Assembly (NCBI GenBank): GCA_965219915.1
Contig: OZ244794.1
Coordinates: 1,612,001-1,676,000 of the forward strand
Direction of reading: 5' to 3'
Source: Bin80 sp965219915
GTDB lineage: Bacteria > Bacteroidota > Rhodothermia > Rhodothermales > Bin80
Length of the DNA: 64,000 nucleotides
The notes under the pieces were generated by a model. That model was given only the letters and a program-made list of their open reading frames with translations, did no database searches and was not told where the DNA came from. Both the position numbers and the translations under genes were made by a program. Below are positions 9,665 to 18,255 of this stretch, piece by piece (the first letter of the stretch is position 1; every line of letters begins with the position of its first letter).

Positions 9665-10252
9665 GTGGTTCACGAGATCACCTATTCGGCACGAGCACGC
9701 TGGTGTCCCAGTCGTTCGCTCCTGGGTCGCTTTTTCTTGCGCGGGGTTGGTAACCGCCAACAACAGGCTGAGGCTTGGTACATCATTGCGATATCGTGCA
9801 TCATCGTAGCAGTGGTTATAGTGCAGTTCATAAGCTGGAGTCTACTGGCAGGAGAGATTGCTGCTAATTCCAGAATTGCCTCGTGGTATTGGATTGGGCA
9901 GTTGGCCATTGGTAGTCTGATTCTTATTGGTGGTTTTCTGGGTTATTGTCCACGGGTCAGTGTTGCGGTGACCGAAAACTTATTTCGAGTTCACCAGGGC
10001 AAGCGGTCATTTGAGACTAACCTTTCGAGCCTGAAGGGCTGCCGGATTGTGCCTGGACTGCATTACTATCGCCATTGGCGGCGGCGGGGAGACGTAGAGC
10101 ACTTCATGACGCATGTTCCGTCTGATGTATTGTTGATTTTTCATGGACAGGGCTACACAGCAATTGGTATTGATTCTGATACACACTCAGACTTACTTGT
10201 CGCCTTGAATAAGCCTGATTCTGTTGAGGTCACAGCTCCTAATGTTGTTTGA
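9665..10252 (+). CDS. small two-helix membrane protein, function unknown
   Basis: This protein of 195 residues is not assigned to a named family. It starts at a GTG two bases after the mlaD stop codon. Two hydrophobic segments (about residues 39-59 and 75-95) form a hairpin, followed by a roughly 95-residue soluble part rich in short strands that could be a PH-like fold. The extreme N-terminus is basic (RARWCPSRSLLGRFFLRG). The gene overlaps the start of tgt by 11 bp, so it belongs to the same transcription unit. Its position after mlaD suggests an envelope role, but nothing in the sequence identifies one. Confidence 0.7.
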   Translation: MVHEITYSARARWCPSRSLLGRFFLRGVGNRQQQAEAWYIIAISCIIVAVVIVQFISWSLLAGEIAANSRIASWYWIGQLAIGSLILIGGFLGYCPRVSVAVTENLFRVHQGKRSFETNLSSLKGCRIVPGLHYYRHWRRRGDVEHFMTHVPSDVLLIFHGQGYTAIGIDSDTHSDLLVALNKPDSVEVTAPNVV

Positions 10253-11366
10253 AGTCTTACATGAATCCGGGGGCGCACGGGCAGGCCGGTTGGTGACTGG
10301 ACGTGGTGAGATACAAACGCCAGTATTTATGCCTGTGGGGACGGCCGGTACCGTGAAGGGTTTATCTCCGCGTGAGTTGAAACGGGACTTGGATGCTCAA
10401 ATTATTCTTGGGAACACCTATCACCTCTATTTGCGACCCGGAGCTGAGTGTCTGAAGCAAGCGGATGGATTGCACAAATTCATGGCTTGGGACCGTCCGA
10501 TTCTTACCGATTCGGGGGGATATCAGGTTTATTCTCTTGCAAGTCGCTGCAAGATTACCGACGAAGGCGCGATGTTTCAGAGTCACATTGACGGATCCAG
10601 ACACCTGTTCACCCCGGAAAGTGTAATTGATTTTCAACGCATACTGGGGTCTGACATAATGATGGTTCTGGACGAATGTCCACCGGCGGGAGTCAGCCGG
10701 TCAAGAGCAAAGGAAGCCAACCAGCGGACGGCTGAATGGGCTCAGCGAAGTATGGTGCAGTTTGAGGCAACCCGCTCAATGTACGGGCACCCACAGCTAC
10801 TCTTCGCAATTGTACAGGGAAGCACGTTTCCAGATCTGCGGCGGGAGTCTGTGGAAGAGCTGGCGGCTATGGATTTTCCTGGCTACGCAATTGGAGGTCT
10901 CTCGGTAGGCGAAGAAGCGGAGATTCTCTACAAAATGGTCAGCGTAACCTGTGAAATGCTACCACCCAATAAGCCTCGTTACCTGATGGGGGTAGGCACG
11001 CCTGCGAACCTATTGGAGGCTATTGGTCGTGGTGTAGATATGTTCGACTGCGTGATGCCCACACGTAATGGACGCAATGGTATGCTGTTCACCACGCACG
11101 GCATGATAAACATTCGCAACCGTAGGTGGGCCAGTGATTACAGTGCATTGGACAGTGGACTGGATACCTATGCAAGTCAGACCTTCACACGCGCCTATGT
11201 GCGACATCTGTTCCAGTGTAACGAAATTCTGGGGCTGCAAATCTCGGCAATGCAGAATTTGGCTCTATATGCATGGTTGATGCGCGGTGCGCGACTGGCA
11301 ATTCAAGAGGGTCGCTTTGCTAATTTTGCAAGCACCATGAAAGAACAACTAAGCCGTCGACTGTAA
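10242..11366 (+). CDS. tgt: queuine tRNA-ribosyltransferase (Tgt) lacking the zinc site
   Basis: This 374-residue tRNA-guanine transglycosylase exchanges guanine-34 for preQ1 in the anticodons of Asp, Asn, His and Tyr tRNAs. Catalytic motifs are intact: DSGGYQVYSL with the general acid/base Asp, GGLSVGE, RYLMGVGTP, and FDCVMPTRNGRNG with the nucleophilic Asp. The ATG at 10242 (MLFEVL) is preferred over an upstream in-frame start at 10224 because it matches the usual N-terminus; it overlaps the previous gene. The oddity is the zinc site. The family's C-x-C-x2-C is replaced by L-D-T-Y-A-S (about bases 11161-11178), and the later zinc histidine (usual context IHNL) is Gln in AMQNL. The frame is uninterrupted, so this is not a sequencing frameshift. 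The enzyme is probably folded and active without zinc, but that is inference. Confidence 0.93.
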   Translation: MLFEVLHESGGARAGRLVTGRGEIQTPVFMPVGTAGTVKGLSPRELKRDLDAQIILGNTYHLYLRPGAECLKQADGLHKFMAWDRPILTDSGGYQVYSLASRCKITDEGAMFQSHIDGSRHLFTPESVIDFQRILGSDIMMVLDECPPAGVSRSRAKEANQRTAEWAQRSMVQFEATRSMYGHPQLLFAIVQGSTFPDLRRESVEELAAMDFPGYAIGGLSVGEEAEILYKMVSVTCEMLPPNKPRYLMGVGTPANLLEAIGRGVDMFDCVMPTRNGRNGMLFTTHGMINIRNRRWASDYSALDSGLDTYASQTFTRAYVRHLFQCNEILGLQISAMQNLALYAWLMRGARLAIQEGRFANFASTMKEQLSRRL

Positions 11367-11763
11367 CACCGGCATTTATCATGGATTCCTTGGCATCGTA
11401 GGGTTTTCCATGAATAGGAAGAGCTTAAGAGGGACAATGGCTTATGTGATTTGCATCAGGATGTACAATTCAGCTTATGGAGATGCGATTTGCGATTTCG
11501 GTGGCTAATCAGTCTGATAGTCGCGTATTTTTGGTCGTGGAAGGTCACAATGCATGATTTCGGGTTCGCGGGGAATTCGTGAAACAAGGTCAGGAAGGGG
11601 ACGTATCGAAATAGGGCGAACTAGTCCGCCGTCGGATCAGCCCCGTTTAGTCGGGCAAGTCTGCGGTTGTAAGGCTGGATTCATTCGCAGGCGATATAAG
11701 CATAAACCCGTCTGGAGCCGAATCTGCAAGTACACTTCTTCAAAATTAAGGCTATCGTGTACC
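11367..11763. other. intergenic region with leader of paralog copy 1
   Basis: The first ~180 bases show nothing recognisable. From about 11557 the sequence matches the stretches before the other three paralogs, including GAAACAA at 11581, a GTATCGAAAT element and GATCAGCCCC, ending at the ATG at 11764. An in-frame extension of the downstream gene runs back to 11554, but it lies inside this conserved leader and precedes the signal peptide, so it is probably not translated. Confidence 0.6.
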
Positions 11764-12984
11764 ATGAGAAAATGTGTGACAATGCACGCAATATTCGCGG
11801 CGCTACTCGCTTGTTATGCGACGGCAGACGTAGCGGCGCAAATTCGCTTTGCCGGTGATGAGGATGGGTTGAGCGTGAACGGGAAGATAGTTGACACGGG
11901 TAACCTACATGAAAGCCTGTTTAGTGTAGTCGAAACCCTGAACGCAACCGGCGATAACTTTGGCTTCAGTGTGCATTCGGACGGAGCTTTTCCGATGCAG
12001 GTCAATATCAATGGGGCAACGTATGAGATTTGGAGAGATAGAATTATAGAGTCTTGCGAAATTAGCAAAGCGGATTTCGAGGTCCAGATACTAACAGACT
12101 CAACTCTATCAGCAAGACGTTTACGCTGGAGAAAGAAGAAATCCGGTCACCATTACGAGACGCCATTTTTGGTCAACTCATTTAAGGGAGACGGACGGCA
12201 AACGGATCTGTTTGTAAATTATGGAATTCCTTTGGAACCCATCTATGGTCGCTCGGACGGAATGACTGCGGATCATTCGAATATCACCACATTTCTCATC
12301 AATGATCGGGTAGATACCTTAGTTGAGCGTACCCGGAATTTTGATTATCCAACCAATCAGTTGAGGACATTTCCAGATAAGTATCTGTGGGTTGATACGC
12401 AACAGATGCGGGTAACGTCAGATGCACATGACCTTACGGTGGTCCTGATAGCTGACGGCCAGGATACGCATGTTCGATGGCGTGAGATTAAGGTGCCAGA
12501 TTATGATCAGGCAGGCCTCAGGTTAAGTGACATTATGCTTGCTTATTCGGTTGAACAGACGGAAAATGATACTCCCTCGAGTGCGAATGAAATTGTTCGT
12601 AAAGGCTTTTCAATATTGCCTGCGCCACGAGATGTATACTCAACTGAATGGCCGATCTATTTGTATTTCGAGGTTTATGGCTTAGCTCTGAATGCTAGGG
12701 GGAGAACGGATTACGATGTGGAAATCACACTGGAGCCCAAGAATACTGACCGTAGGATTCGGCGTTTGTTCAAACGGAAAAGGGACAAGGAGGGAGTATC
12801 CGTAAGCTACAGCGGTAATGGTCCAGAGCCGGAGGAATCTCTATACCAGATTCTTGATGTTAGTGGCCAGAAACCAGGACCATACACGCTAACCTTGTCC
12901 GTTCGGGACAACGAGACGGGTGAGGAGTCTGAGCGGGTGCAGGATGTGTTTTTGCAGAGGTGGGGATTGTCGTGTATCGAGTGA
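11764..12984 (+). CDS. exported protein of unknown function, tandem paralog 1
   Basis: This 406-residue protein begins with a signal peptide, MRKCVTMHAIFAALLACYAT, cleaved after ..VAAQ. The mature protein starts IRFAGDEDGLSVNGK. Features shared by all four copies are YEIWRDRIIESC near residue 95, FKGDG.QTDLFVNYG, an EIVRKGFSILPAPR segment, YLYFEVYGLAL, GRTDYDVEITLEPK and a terminal RWGLSC. The mature protein has just two cysteines, one in IIESC and one four residues from the C-terminus or closer, which suggests one long-range disulfide. The second half is strand-rich and distantly recalls the beta domain preceding GWxTD domains in Bacteroidota proteins; this is a weak impression. No catalytic motif is seen. 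The start at 11764 is chosen because it gives the signal peptide. Confidence 0.8.
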   Translation: MRKCVTMHAIFAALLACYATADVAAQIRFAGDEDGLSVNGKIVDTGNLHESLFSVVETLNATGDNFGFSVHSDGAFPMQVNINGATYEIWRDRIIESCEISKADFEVQILTDSTLSARRLRWRKKKSGHHYETPFLVNSFKGDGRQTDLFVNYGIPLEPIYGRSDGMTADHSNITTFLINDRVDTLVERTRNFDYPTNQLRTFPDKYLWVDTQQMRVTSDAHDLTVVLIADGQDTHVRWREIKVPDYDQAGLRLSDIMLAYSVEQTENDTPSSANEIVRKGFSILPAPRDVYSTEWPIYLYFEVYGLALNARGRTDYDVEITLEPKNTDRRIRRLFKRKRDKEGVSVSYSGNGPEPEESLYQILDVSGQKPGPYTLTLSVRDNETGEESERVQDVFLQRWGLSCIE

Positions 12985-13348
12985 CTGGCGTAGCTGGTTG
13001 GGATGTCCTCATCATTTGGGTATTTTGCATCTGACGGGAATGGTAGTGGATGTAATTTCGTAGACCTTTCCCCACTCGATGGAAGCCTATCTCACTTTCC
13101 AGGTGACGGGTGCAGGAGATGGTTGTAACTTCGAATGAGTTCCTGAATCCAGACAGAGTTCGTGAAACAACGTCCGAAAGGAGGCGTATCGAAATCTGGC
13201 AAATGATCTAGTTAGCCGTCGGATCAGCCCCGGTTTATGGGACGAGTCCACGGCTGTGAGGCTGGATTCACTCGCTGGTGATTTATGCACCGCCGGCCTG
13301 GGGCCAATTCTGCAAACACACTTCCTTGCCATCAGGCTATTGCGTACC
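12985..13348. other. tail of copy 1 and leader of copy 2
   Basis: This holds the downstream conserved segment of copy 1, including a 41-codon open frame at 13003-13128 with the motif DGNGSGCNFVDL. From about 13141 it holds the conserved leader of copy 2, with GAAACAA at 13164. No terminator is evident. Confidence 0.6.
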
Positions 13349-14569
13349 ATGAGAAAATGTTTGACATCGCACGCAATATTCACGGCGCTATTCGCTTTTT
13401 ATGTGACGGCCGATGTTTCGGCGCAAATACGCTTTGCAGGCGATGAGGATGGGCTGAGCGTGAACGGGAAGATAATTGACACCGGTAATCTACATGAAAG
13501 TCTACTTAATGTAGTCGAAATCCTGCGCACTACAGGTCGTCGCTTTCACGTGTTCGCGGACGGAGCCTTCCCAATGCGGGCCAAAATCAATGGTGCAGTG
13601 TATGAAATTTGGAGAGATAGAATTATAGAGTCCTGCGATAATCGCAACGCGGATCACGAGGTCCAGATACGACCAGACTCATCTCTAACAGCCGGACCTG
13701 CACGCCGGAGAAAGAAGCCATCCGGTCACCAGATTGATGTGCCATTTTTGGTCAACTTTTTTAAGGGAGATGGCCAGCGAACTGATCTGTTTGTCAACTA
13801 TGGAGTCCCTTTGGAACCCGTAAATGGTCGCTCGGACGGAATGACAGCGGAAAATGCGAATATCAGCACATTTCTCATCAACGATCAGGGAGAAACCATA
13901 GTTGAGCGTACCCGGAACTTCGATTATTCAACCAATCAGGTGAAGGCATTCCCAGACAAGCATCTATGGATTGATACGCAACAGATTCGGATGTCGTCAG
14001 ATGTACATGACCTCACGATCCTTCAAGTTGCTGGCGGACAGACCACGGTTGCTCGGCAGCGTGAGATTAAGGTGCCAGATTATGATCAGGCTGGTATTAG
14101 ATTAAGTGACATTATGCTTGCGTATTCGGTTGAACAGACGGAATATGGTGTTCCTCCGAGCACAAATGAAATTGTCCGTAAAGGTTTCTCAATATTGCCT
14201 GCGGCGCGGAATGTTTACTCAACTGATTGGCCAATCTATATATATTTCGAGATCTATGGGCTAGCCTTGGGGGCTCGCGGGAGAACGGACTATGACGTAG
14301 AAATCACTTTGGAGCCCAAGAACTCTGATCGTAGGGTTCGCCGTTTGTTCAGACGGAACAGAGACAGGGGCAGGGAGGGAGTATCTGTAAGCTACAGAGG
14401 CAACGGTTCCAAGCCGGAAGAATCTCTGTACCAGATACTTGATGTTAGTGACCAGAATACAGGACCATACACGCTAACCTTGTCTGTTCGGGACAACGAA
14501 ACGGGTGACGAGTCCGAGCGGATTCAGGATCTGATTTTGCAGAGATGGGGACTGTCGTGCAGCGAGTGA
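13349..14569 (+). CDS. exported protein of unknown function, tandem paralog 2
   Basis: This 406-residue protein is the closest sibling of copy 1, with signal peptide MRKCLTSHAIFTALFAFYVT ending ..VSAQ. It has the same order of conserved blocks: YEIWRDRIIESC, FKGDGQRTDLFVNYG, ISTFLINDQGETIVERTR, EIVRKGFSILPAAR, IYFEIYGLALG and the terminal RWGLSC. Both conserved cysteines are kept. It differs from copy 1 by a charged insert in the late loop (RRNRDRGREG), which copy 3 shares. The in-frame start at 13256 lies inside the conserved leader and is not used in this call; the ATG at 13349 gives a normal signal peptide. Confidence 0.8.
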   Translation: MRKCLTSHAIFTALFAFYVTADVSAQIRFAGDEDGLSVNGKIIDTGNLHESLLNVVEILRTTGRRFHVFADGAFPMRAKINGAVYEIWRDRIIESCDNRNADHEVQIRPDSSLTAGPARRRKKPSGHQIDVPFLVNFFKGDGQRTDLFVNYGVPLEPVNGRSDGMTAENANISTFLINDQGETIVERTRNFDYSTNQVKAFPDKHLWIDTQQIRMSSDVHDLTILQVAGGQTTVARQREIKVPDYDQAGIRLSDIMLAYSVEQTEYGVPPSTNEIVRKGFSILPAARNVYSTDWPIYIYFEIYGLALGARGRTDYDVEITLEPKNSDRRVRRLFRRNRDRGREGVSVSYRGNGSKPEESLYQILDVSDQNTGPYTLTLSVRDNETGDESERIQDLILQRWGLSCSE

Positions 14570-14942
14570 GTGGTACAGCCGCTTGGAATATCCTGATCTT
14601 GTAGGGAATATCCCATCTGACGCGAATGGTGATGGATGTAATTTCGTAGACCTTTCCCCACTTGTTGAAAGCCTATCTCACATTTCAAGTGATGGGTGCG
14701 GGAGATGGTTGAAACTTCAGATGAGTTTCTTTTTCCGATAGATCTCGCGAAACAAAGGGCGGGACGGACTCGTACCGAAATACAGCAATCGACTGGTCCC
14801 CTGACGGAGAATCAGCCCAGGCTAATGGGGAAAACCCGGTGCTGTTAGCCTGGACTCACTTAGTGGAATAATAGACATCTACCCATCTAAGGTCGAACCT
14901 GCCAGTATGCTTCCTATGTAATTAGCGTGCCGCGTATCTATG
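14570..14942. other. tail of copy 2 and leader of copy 3
   Basis: The tail carries a frame encoding SDANGDGCNFVDLSPL (about 14615-14662) related to that after copy 1. The copy 3 leader follows, with GAAACAA at 14749 and the same spacing to the start codon (about 190 bases). Confidence 0.6.
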
Positions 14943-16172
14943 ATGAGACGTACGACATTCACATATGCTTTAACCGCAGTACTGCTCGCATTTTTTTTGA
15001 CTGCCGATGCTTCAGCTCAAATACGCTTTGCAGGCAATAAGAATGGGTTGGAAGTGAACGGGAAAATAATTGATTCCGGTAATCTACATGAAAGCCTCCA
15101 TAGTGTAGTCGAGATCCTACGCACCCAAAGCGGAAACGATAGCTTTGCGGCGTATACAACCGGAGGTTTTCCGATGCGGGCCAGAATTAATGGTGTAGTG
15201 TACGAGGTTTGGAGAGATAGAATTGTAGAGTCTTGCGATACGCTCAAAGCGAATCACGAGATCCAGGTAGGACTTCAACCAAGTAACGTCGCAAAGGCAC
15301 AGACTCATAAAAGGGCACTTACGGCATCTGGACCCCAATTGGGGTTACCATTGCTGGTCAGCTCATTTAAGGGAGACGGGCAGCAAACGGATATTTTTGT
15401 TAATTATGGAACTCCTTTGGATTCCATCCATGATCGCTCGGACGGAATGATCGCGGATTATTCGATTATCAGCACATTTGTCATCACTGATCAGGGGGAT
15501 ACCTTAGTTGAGCGTACCCGGAACTTCAATTATTCCAATATGGTGAAGGTATTTCCCGATCAGGATCTATGGGTTGATACGCAACAGATGCAAGTGTCGT
15601 CAGATGAACACGACCTCATGGTCGTCCAGAAAGCCGACGGACAGACTATGGATATGCGGCATCGGTACATTAAGGTGCCAGATTTTGGTCGGGCTGGTCT
15701 AACGTTAAGTAGCGTAATGCATGCTTATTCGATTGAACAAACGGAAAATGGTGTTCCTCCGAGCACGAATGAAATCGTCCGCAGAGGCTTCTCTATACTG
15801 CCAGCGCCACGGAAGGTATACTCAACTGAATGGCCGATCTATCTATATTTCGAAGTCTATGGCTTGGCTCTGAATGCTCTCGGGAGAACGGACTACGACG
15901 TAGAAATCACACTGGAGCCCAAGAATGCTGATCGAAGGGTTCGGCGTTTGTTCAGACGGAACAGAGACAGGGGCAGGGAGGGAGTATCCGTGAGCTACAG
16001 GGGCAATGGTCCAGAGCCGGAGGAATCTCTGTACCAGATACTTGATGTTAGTGACCAGAAAACAGGATTTTACACGCTAACCGTGTCTGTACGGGATAAC
16101 GAGACGGGTGAGGAGTCTGGACGGATACAGAACCTGTTTTTGCGGAGATGGGGGTTGTCGTGTAGCAAGTGA
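14940..16172 (+). CDS. exported protein of unknown function, tandem paralog 3
   Basis: This 410-residue member of the array has the signal peptide MMRRTTFTYALTAVLLAFFLT ending ..ASAQ. Two adjacent ATGs (14940 and 14943) are possible; the second aligns with copy 4. The region between IVESC and the FKGDGQQTDIFVNYG block is longer and more divergent than in copies 1 and 2, while the C-terminal half stays close to them (EIVRRGFSILPAPR, YLYFEVYGLALNA, DYDVEITLEPKN). Both conserved cysteines are present. Leader and signal peptide resemble copy 4 more than copies 1 and 2, so the array probably arose from an older pair of types. Confidence 0.8.
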   Translation: MMRRTTFTYALTAVLLAFFLTADASAQIRFAGNKNGLEVNGKIIDSGNLHESLHSVVEILRTQSGNDSFAAYTTGGFPMRARINGVVYEVWRDRIVESCDTLKANHEIQVGLQPSNVAKAQTHKRALTASGPQLGLPLLVSSFKGDGQQTDIFVNYGTPLDSIHDRSDGMIADYSIISTFVITDQGDTLVERTRNFNYSNMVKVFPDQDLWVDTQQMQVSSDEHDLMVVQKADGQTMDMRHRYIKVPDFGRAGLTLSSVMHAYSIEQTENGVPPSTNEIVRRGFSILPAPRKVYSTEWPIYLYFEVYGLALNALGRTDYDVEITLEPKNADRRVRRLFRRNRDRGREGVSVSYRGNGPEPEESLYQILDVSDQKTGFYTLTVSVRDNETGEESGRIQNLFLRRWGLSCSK

Positions 16173-16545
16173 GTGGGGTAGCCCCTTGGAATGTCCTCAT
16201 CTTGTAGGAACTATCCCATTTGACGGGAATGGTGGTGAATGCAATTTCGTAGATTTTTACCATCCTGGTGATAGCCTAGCTCTCTTTCAAAGCGATGGGT
16301 CTAGGAGACAGTTGTAACTTCGAATGAGTTCTTGGATCCAGATAGAGTTCGTGAAACAACGGTCAGGACGGACGCGTACCGAAATATAGAAAGACTTGGT
16401 CTCCTGCCGGGCAATCAGCCCCGGTTAACGGGAAAAATTCATGGCCGTTAGTCTGGACTTACCTACCGGCAAGATAGACATCAACCCGTCTGAGGTCGGA
16501 CCTGCTAGTACGCTTCCTCTGTAATCCGACTGCCGCGTATCTACG
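16173..16545. other. tail of copy 3 and leader of copy 4
   Basis: The tail encodes a frame reading ECPHLVGTIPFDGNGGEC and then NFVDF before a stop at about 16317, related to the tails of the other copies. The copy 4 leader follows, with GAAACAA at 16353 and CAATCAGCCCCGGTTAA near 16410. Confidence 0.6.
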
Positions 16546-17976
16546 ATGAGACGAACGACAATCACATATACTTCAACTGCGGTACTACTCGCATTAATTA
16601 TAACCGTCGATGTTTCAGCCCAAATTCGCTTTGCAGGTGATAATAATGGGCTGAGCGTGAACGGGAAGACTATTGACACCGGAAATCTGCATGAAAGTCT
16701 GTTCAATGTAACCGAAATCCTGAGCGCCACGAGCGATAGCTTTGGCTTTCAGGTATTTGCTGACGGAGCTTTCCCGATGCGGGCCAAAATAAATGGTTCA
16801 TCGTATGAAATTTGGAGAGATAGAATTATAGAGTCGTGCGAAACTAGCAATGCGGATCACGAGGTCCAGGTCCATTTACGACCTGATCCTCTCGTAATGA
16901 TAGGGACACGCGGAAAACCGCGAAAATTAGGAACCTTAGTCAAGTTCCAGATACGACGAGACCCTCGGTTACAACCAAACTCTCTCATGTCAGCATGGAT
17001 TAAGCATGAGGAAGAAAATGCATTCAGTCATCAGGTTGAGACGTCATTTTTGGTCTACTCATTTAAGGGCAATGGGCAGCAAACGGAATTGTTGGTCAGT
17101 TATGGAGTCGGTTGGAAACCCATCAATGATCAGGGAGATACTTTGGTTGAGCGTACCCAAAACTACGATTCATTTAAGGGAGATGGGCAGCAAACGGATC
17201 TGATATTCAATTATGGAGTCCGCTTGGAACCCATCTATAATCGCTCGGACGGAACGCCAGTGGAAAATGCGATTATCAGCACATTTCTCATCAATGATCA
17301 GGGAGATACGTTAGCTGAGCGTACCCGGCACTTCGATTATTCCACCAATCAGGTGAAGGCATTCCCCGATAGATTTCTATGGGTTGATACGCAACAGATG
17401 CAGGTGTCGTCAGATGCACATGACCTCATGGTCGTTCAGAAAGCTGACGGACAGACTACGGATCTTCGGCGTCAGAAGATTAAGGTGCCGCGTTATGATC
17501 AGGCTGGTCTGAGAATAAGTGACGTCATGCTTGCTTATTCGGTTGAACACACGGAAAGTGGTATTTCCCCGAGTGCCAGTGAAATTGTCCGTAAAGGCTT
17601 CTCAATATTGCCTGCGCCACGGAATGTCTACTCATCTGAATGGCCGATCTATCTATACTTCGAGGTCTATGGGTTAGCTCTGAATGCTCGGGGGAGAGCG
17701 GATTACGATGTAGAAATCACACTGGAACGCAAGGATTCTGATCATAGGAATCGGCGTCGGTTCAGATGGAAAAGGGACAGGGAGGGAGTGTCCGTAGGCT
17801 ACAAGGGTAACAGTTCGGAGCCGGAGGAATCTCTGTACCAGATACTTGATGTCAGTGACCAGAAAACAGGGCTATACACGCTAACTTTGACTGTTCGAGA
17901 TAACGAGACGGGCGAGAAATCTGAGCGCGTAAAGGACCTGTTTTTGCAGAGATGGGGGTTGTCGTGTATCGAGTGA
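16546..17976 (+). CDS. exported protein of unknown function, tandem paralog 4 (longest)
   Basis: This 476-residue member is about 70 residues longer than its siblings. The signal peptide MRRTTITYTSTAVLLALIIT ends ..VSAQ. Two changes explain the length. One is an extra basic segment after YEIWRDRIIESC (around residues 115-160). The other is an in-frame partial duplication of the FKGDGQQTDL block, whose two copies begin at 17059 and 17170, 111 bases (37 codons) apart. The C-terminal half follows the family, including SEIVRKGFSILPAPR, YLYFEVYGLALNARG and the terminal RWGLSC. Both conserved cysteines are present. Confidence 0.8.
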   Translation: MRRTTITYTSTAVLLALIITVDVSAQIRFAGDNNGLSVNGKTIDTGNLHESLFNVTEILSATSDSFGFQVFADGAFPMRAKINGSSYEIWRDRIIESCETSNADHEVQVHLRPDPLVMIGTRGKPRKLGTLVKFQIRRDPRLQPNSLMSAWIKHEEENAFSHQVETSFLVYSFKGNGQQTELLVSYGVGWKPINDQGDTLVERTQNYDSFKGDGQQTDLIFNYGVRLEPIYNRSDGTPVENAIISTFLINDQGDTLAERTRHFDYSTNQVKAFPDRFLWVDTQQMQVSSDAHDLMVVQKADGQTTDLRRQKIKVPRYDQAGLRISDVMLAYSVEHTESGISPSASEIVRKGFSILPAPRNVYSSEWPIYLYFEVYGLALNARGRADYDVEITLERKDSDHRNRRRFRWKRDREGVSVGYKGNSSEPEESLYQILDVSDQKTGLYTLTLTVRDNETGEKSERVKDLFLQRWGLSCIE

Positions 17977-18255
17977 ATGGGGTAGCCGCTTGGAATGTCC
18001 TCATCCTTCTAGTATTGTCCCATTCCAACGGACTAAGTACGACGGAAGGTTTAAGAGCGATGGGAGTACTTTGCCGTTTGAGCTTTGGGGAGATGATGGG
18101 TACGCTCTCGCGCTAGTTGTCAGCGCGAAATCCAAGTATGAAGCTGGGTTGTTATCTTTGCTTGACCCCAGTTGAATATCTGTTTCACATAGTCTACGCT
18201 GGTCAGCTAATCTACGATCAAATCGCACGGACATGCCCCAATTTCTAATTCGGAT
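17977..18255. other. tail of copy 4
   Basis: An open frame at 17990-18175 starts ECPHPSSIVPF, aligning with the tail after copy 3, and continues to FKSDGSTLPFELWGDDG. It is the longest version of the conserved downstream segment. Whether it is translated is unknown. The last 80 bases before the sulfatase gene show nothing recognisable. Confidence 0.45.

Larger units (their letters stand above)
11545..18175 (+). repeat. tandem array of four ~1.59-kb units (leader + exported protein gene + tail)
   Basis: Four copies of one unit lie head to tail. Start codons fall at 11764, 13349, 14943 and 16546, a spacing of 1585-1603 bases. Each unit has a ~200-base leader, a ~1.22-kb gene (1.43 kb in copy 4) and a ~150-base downstream segment, all similar between copies. 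Similarity extends through non-coding parts, which points to duplication of whole units. The copies have clearly diverged in sequence but all four frames are open. Confidence 0.9.

Noticed and set aside
10242..11366. Tgt zinc-site loss as a frameshift artefact
   Set aside because: The frame is continuous and matches Tgt on both sides of the changed residues.
11554..11763. 70-codon N-terminal extension of paralog 1
   Set aside because: Would bury the signal peptide and lies within a leader conserved at the DNA level in copies where the frame differs.
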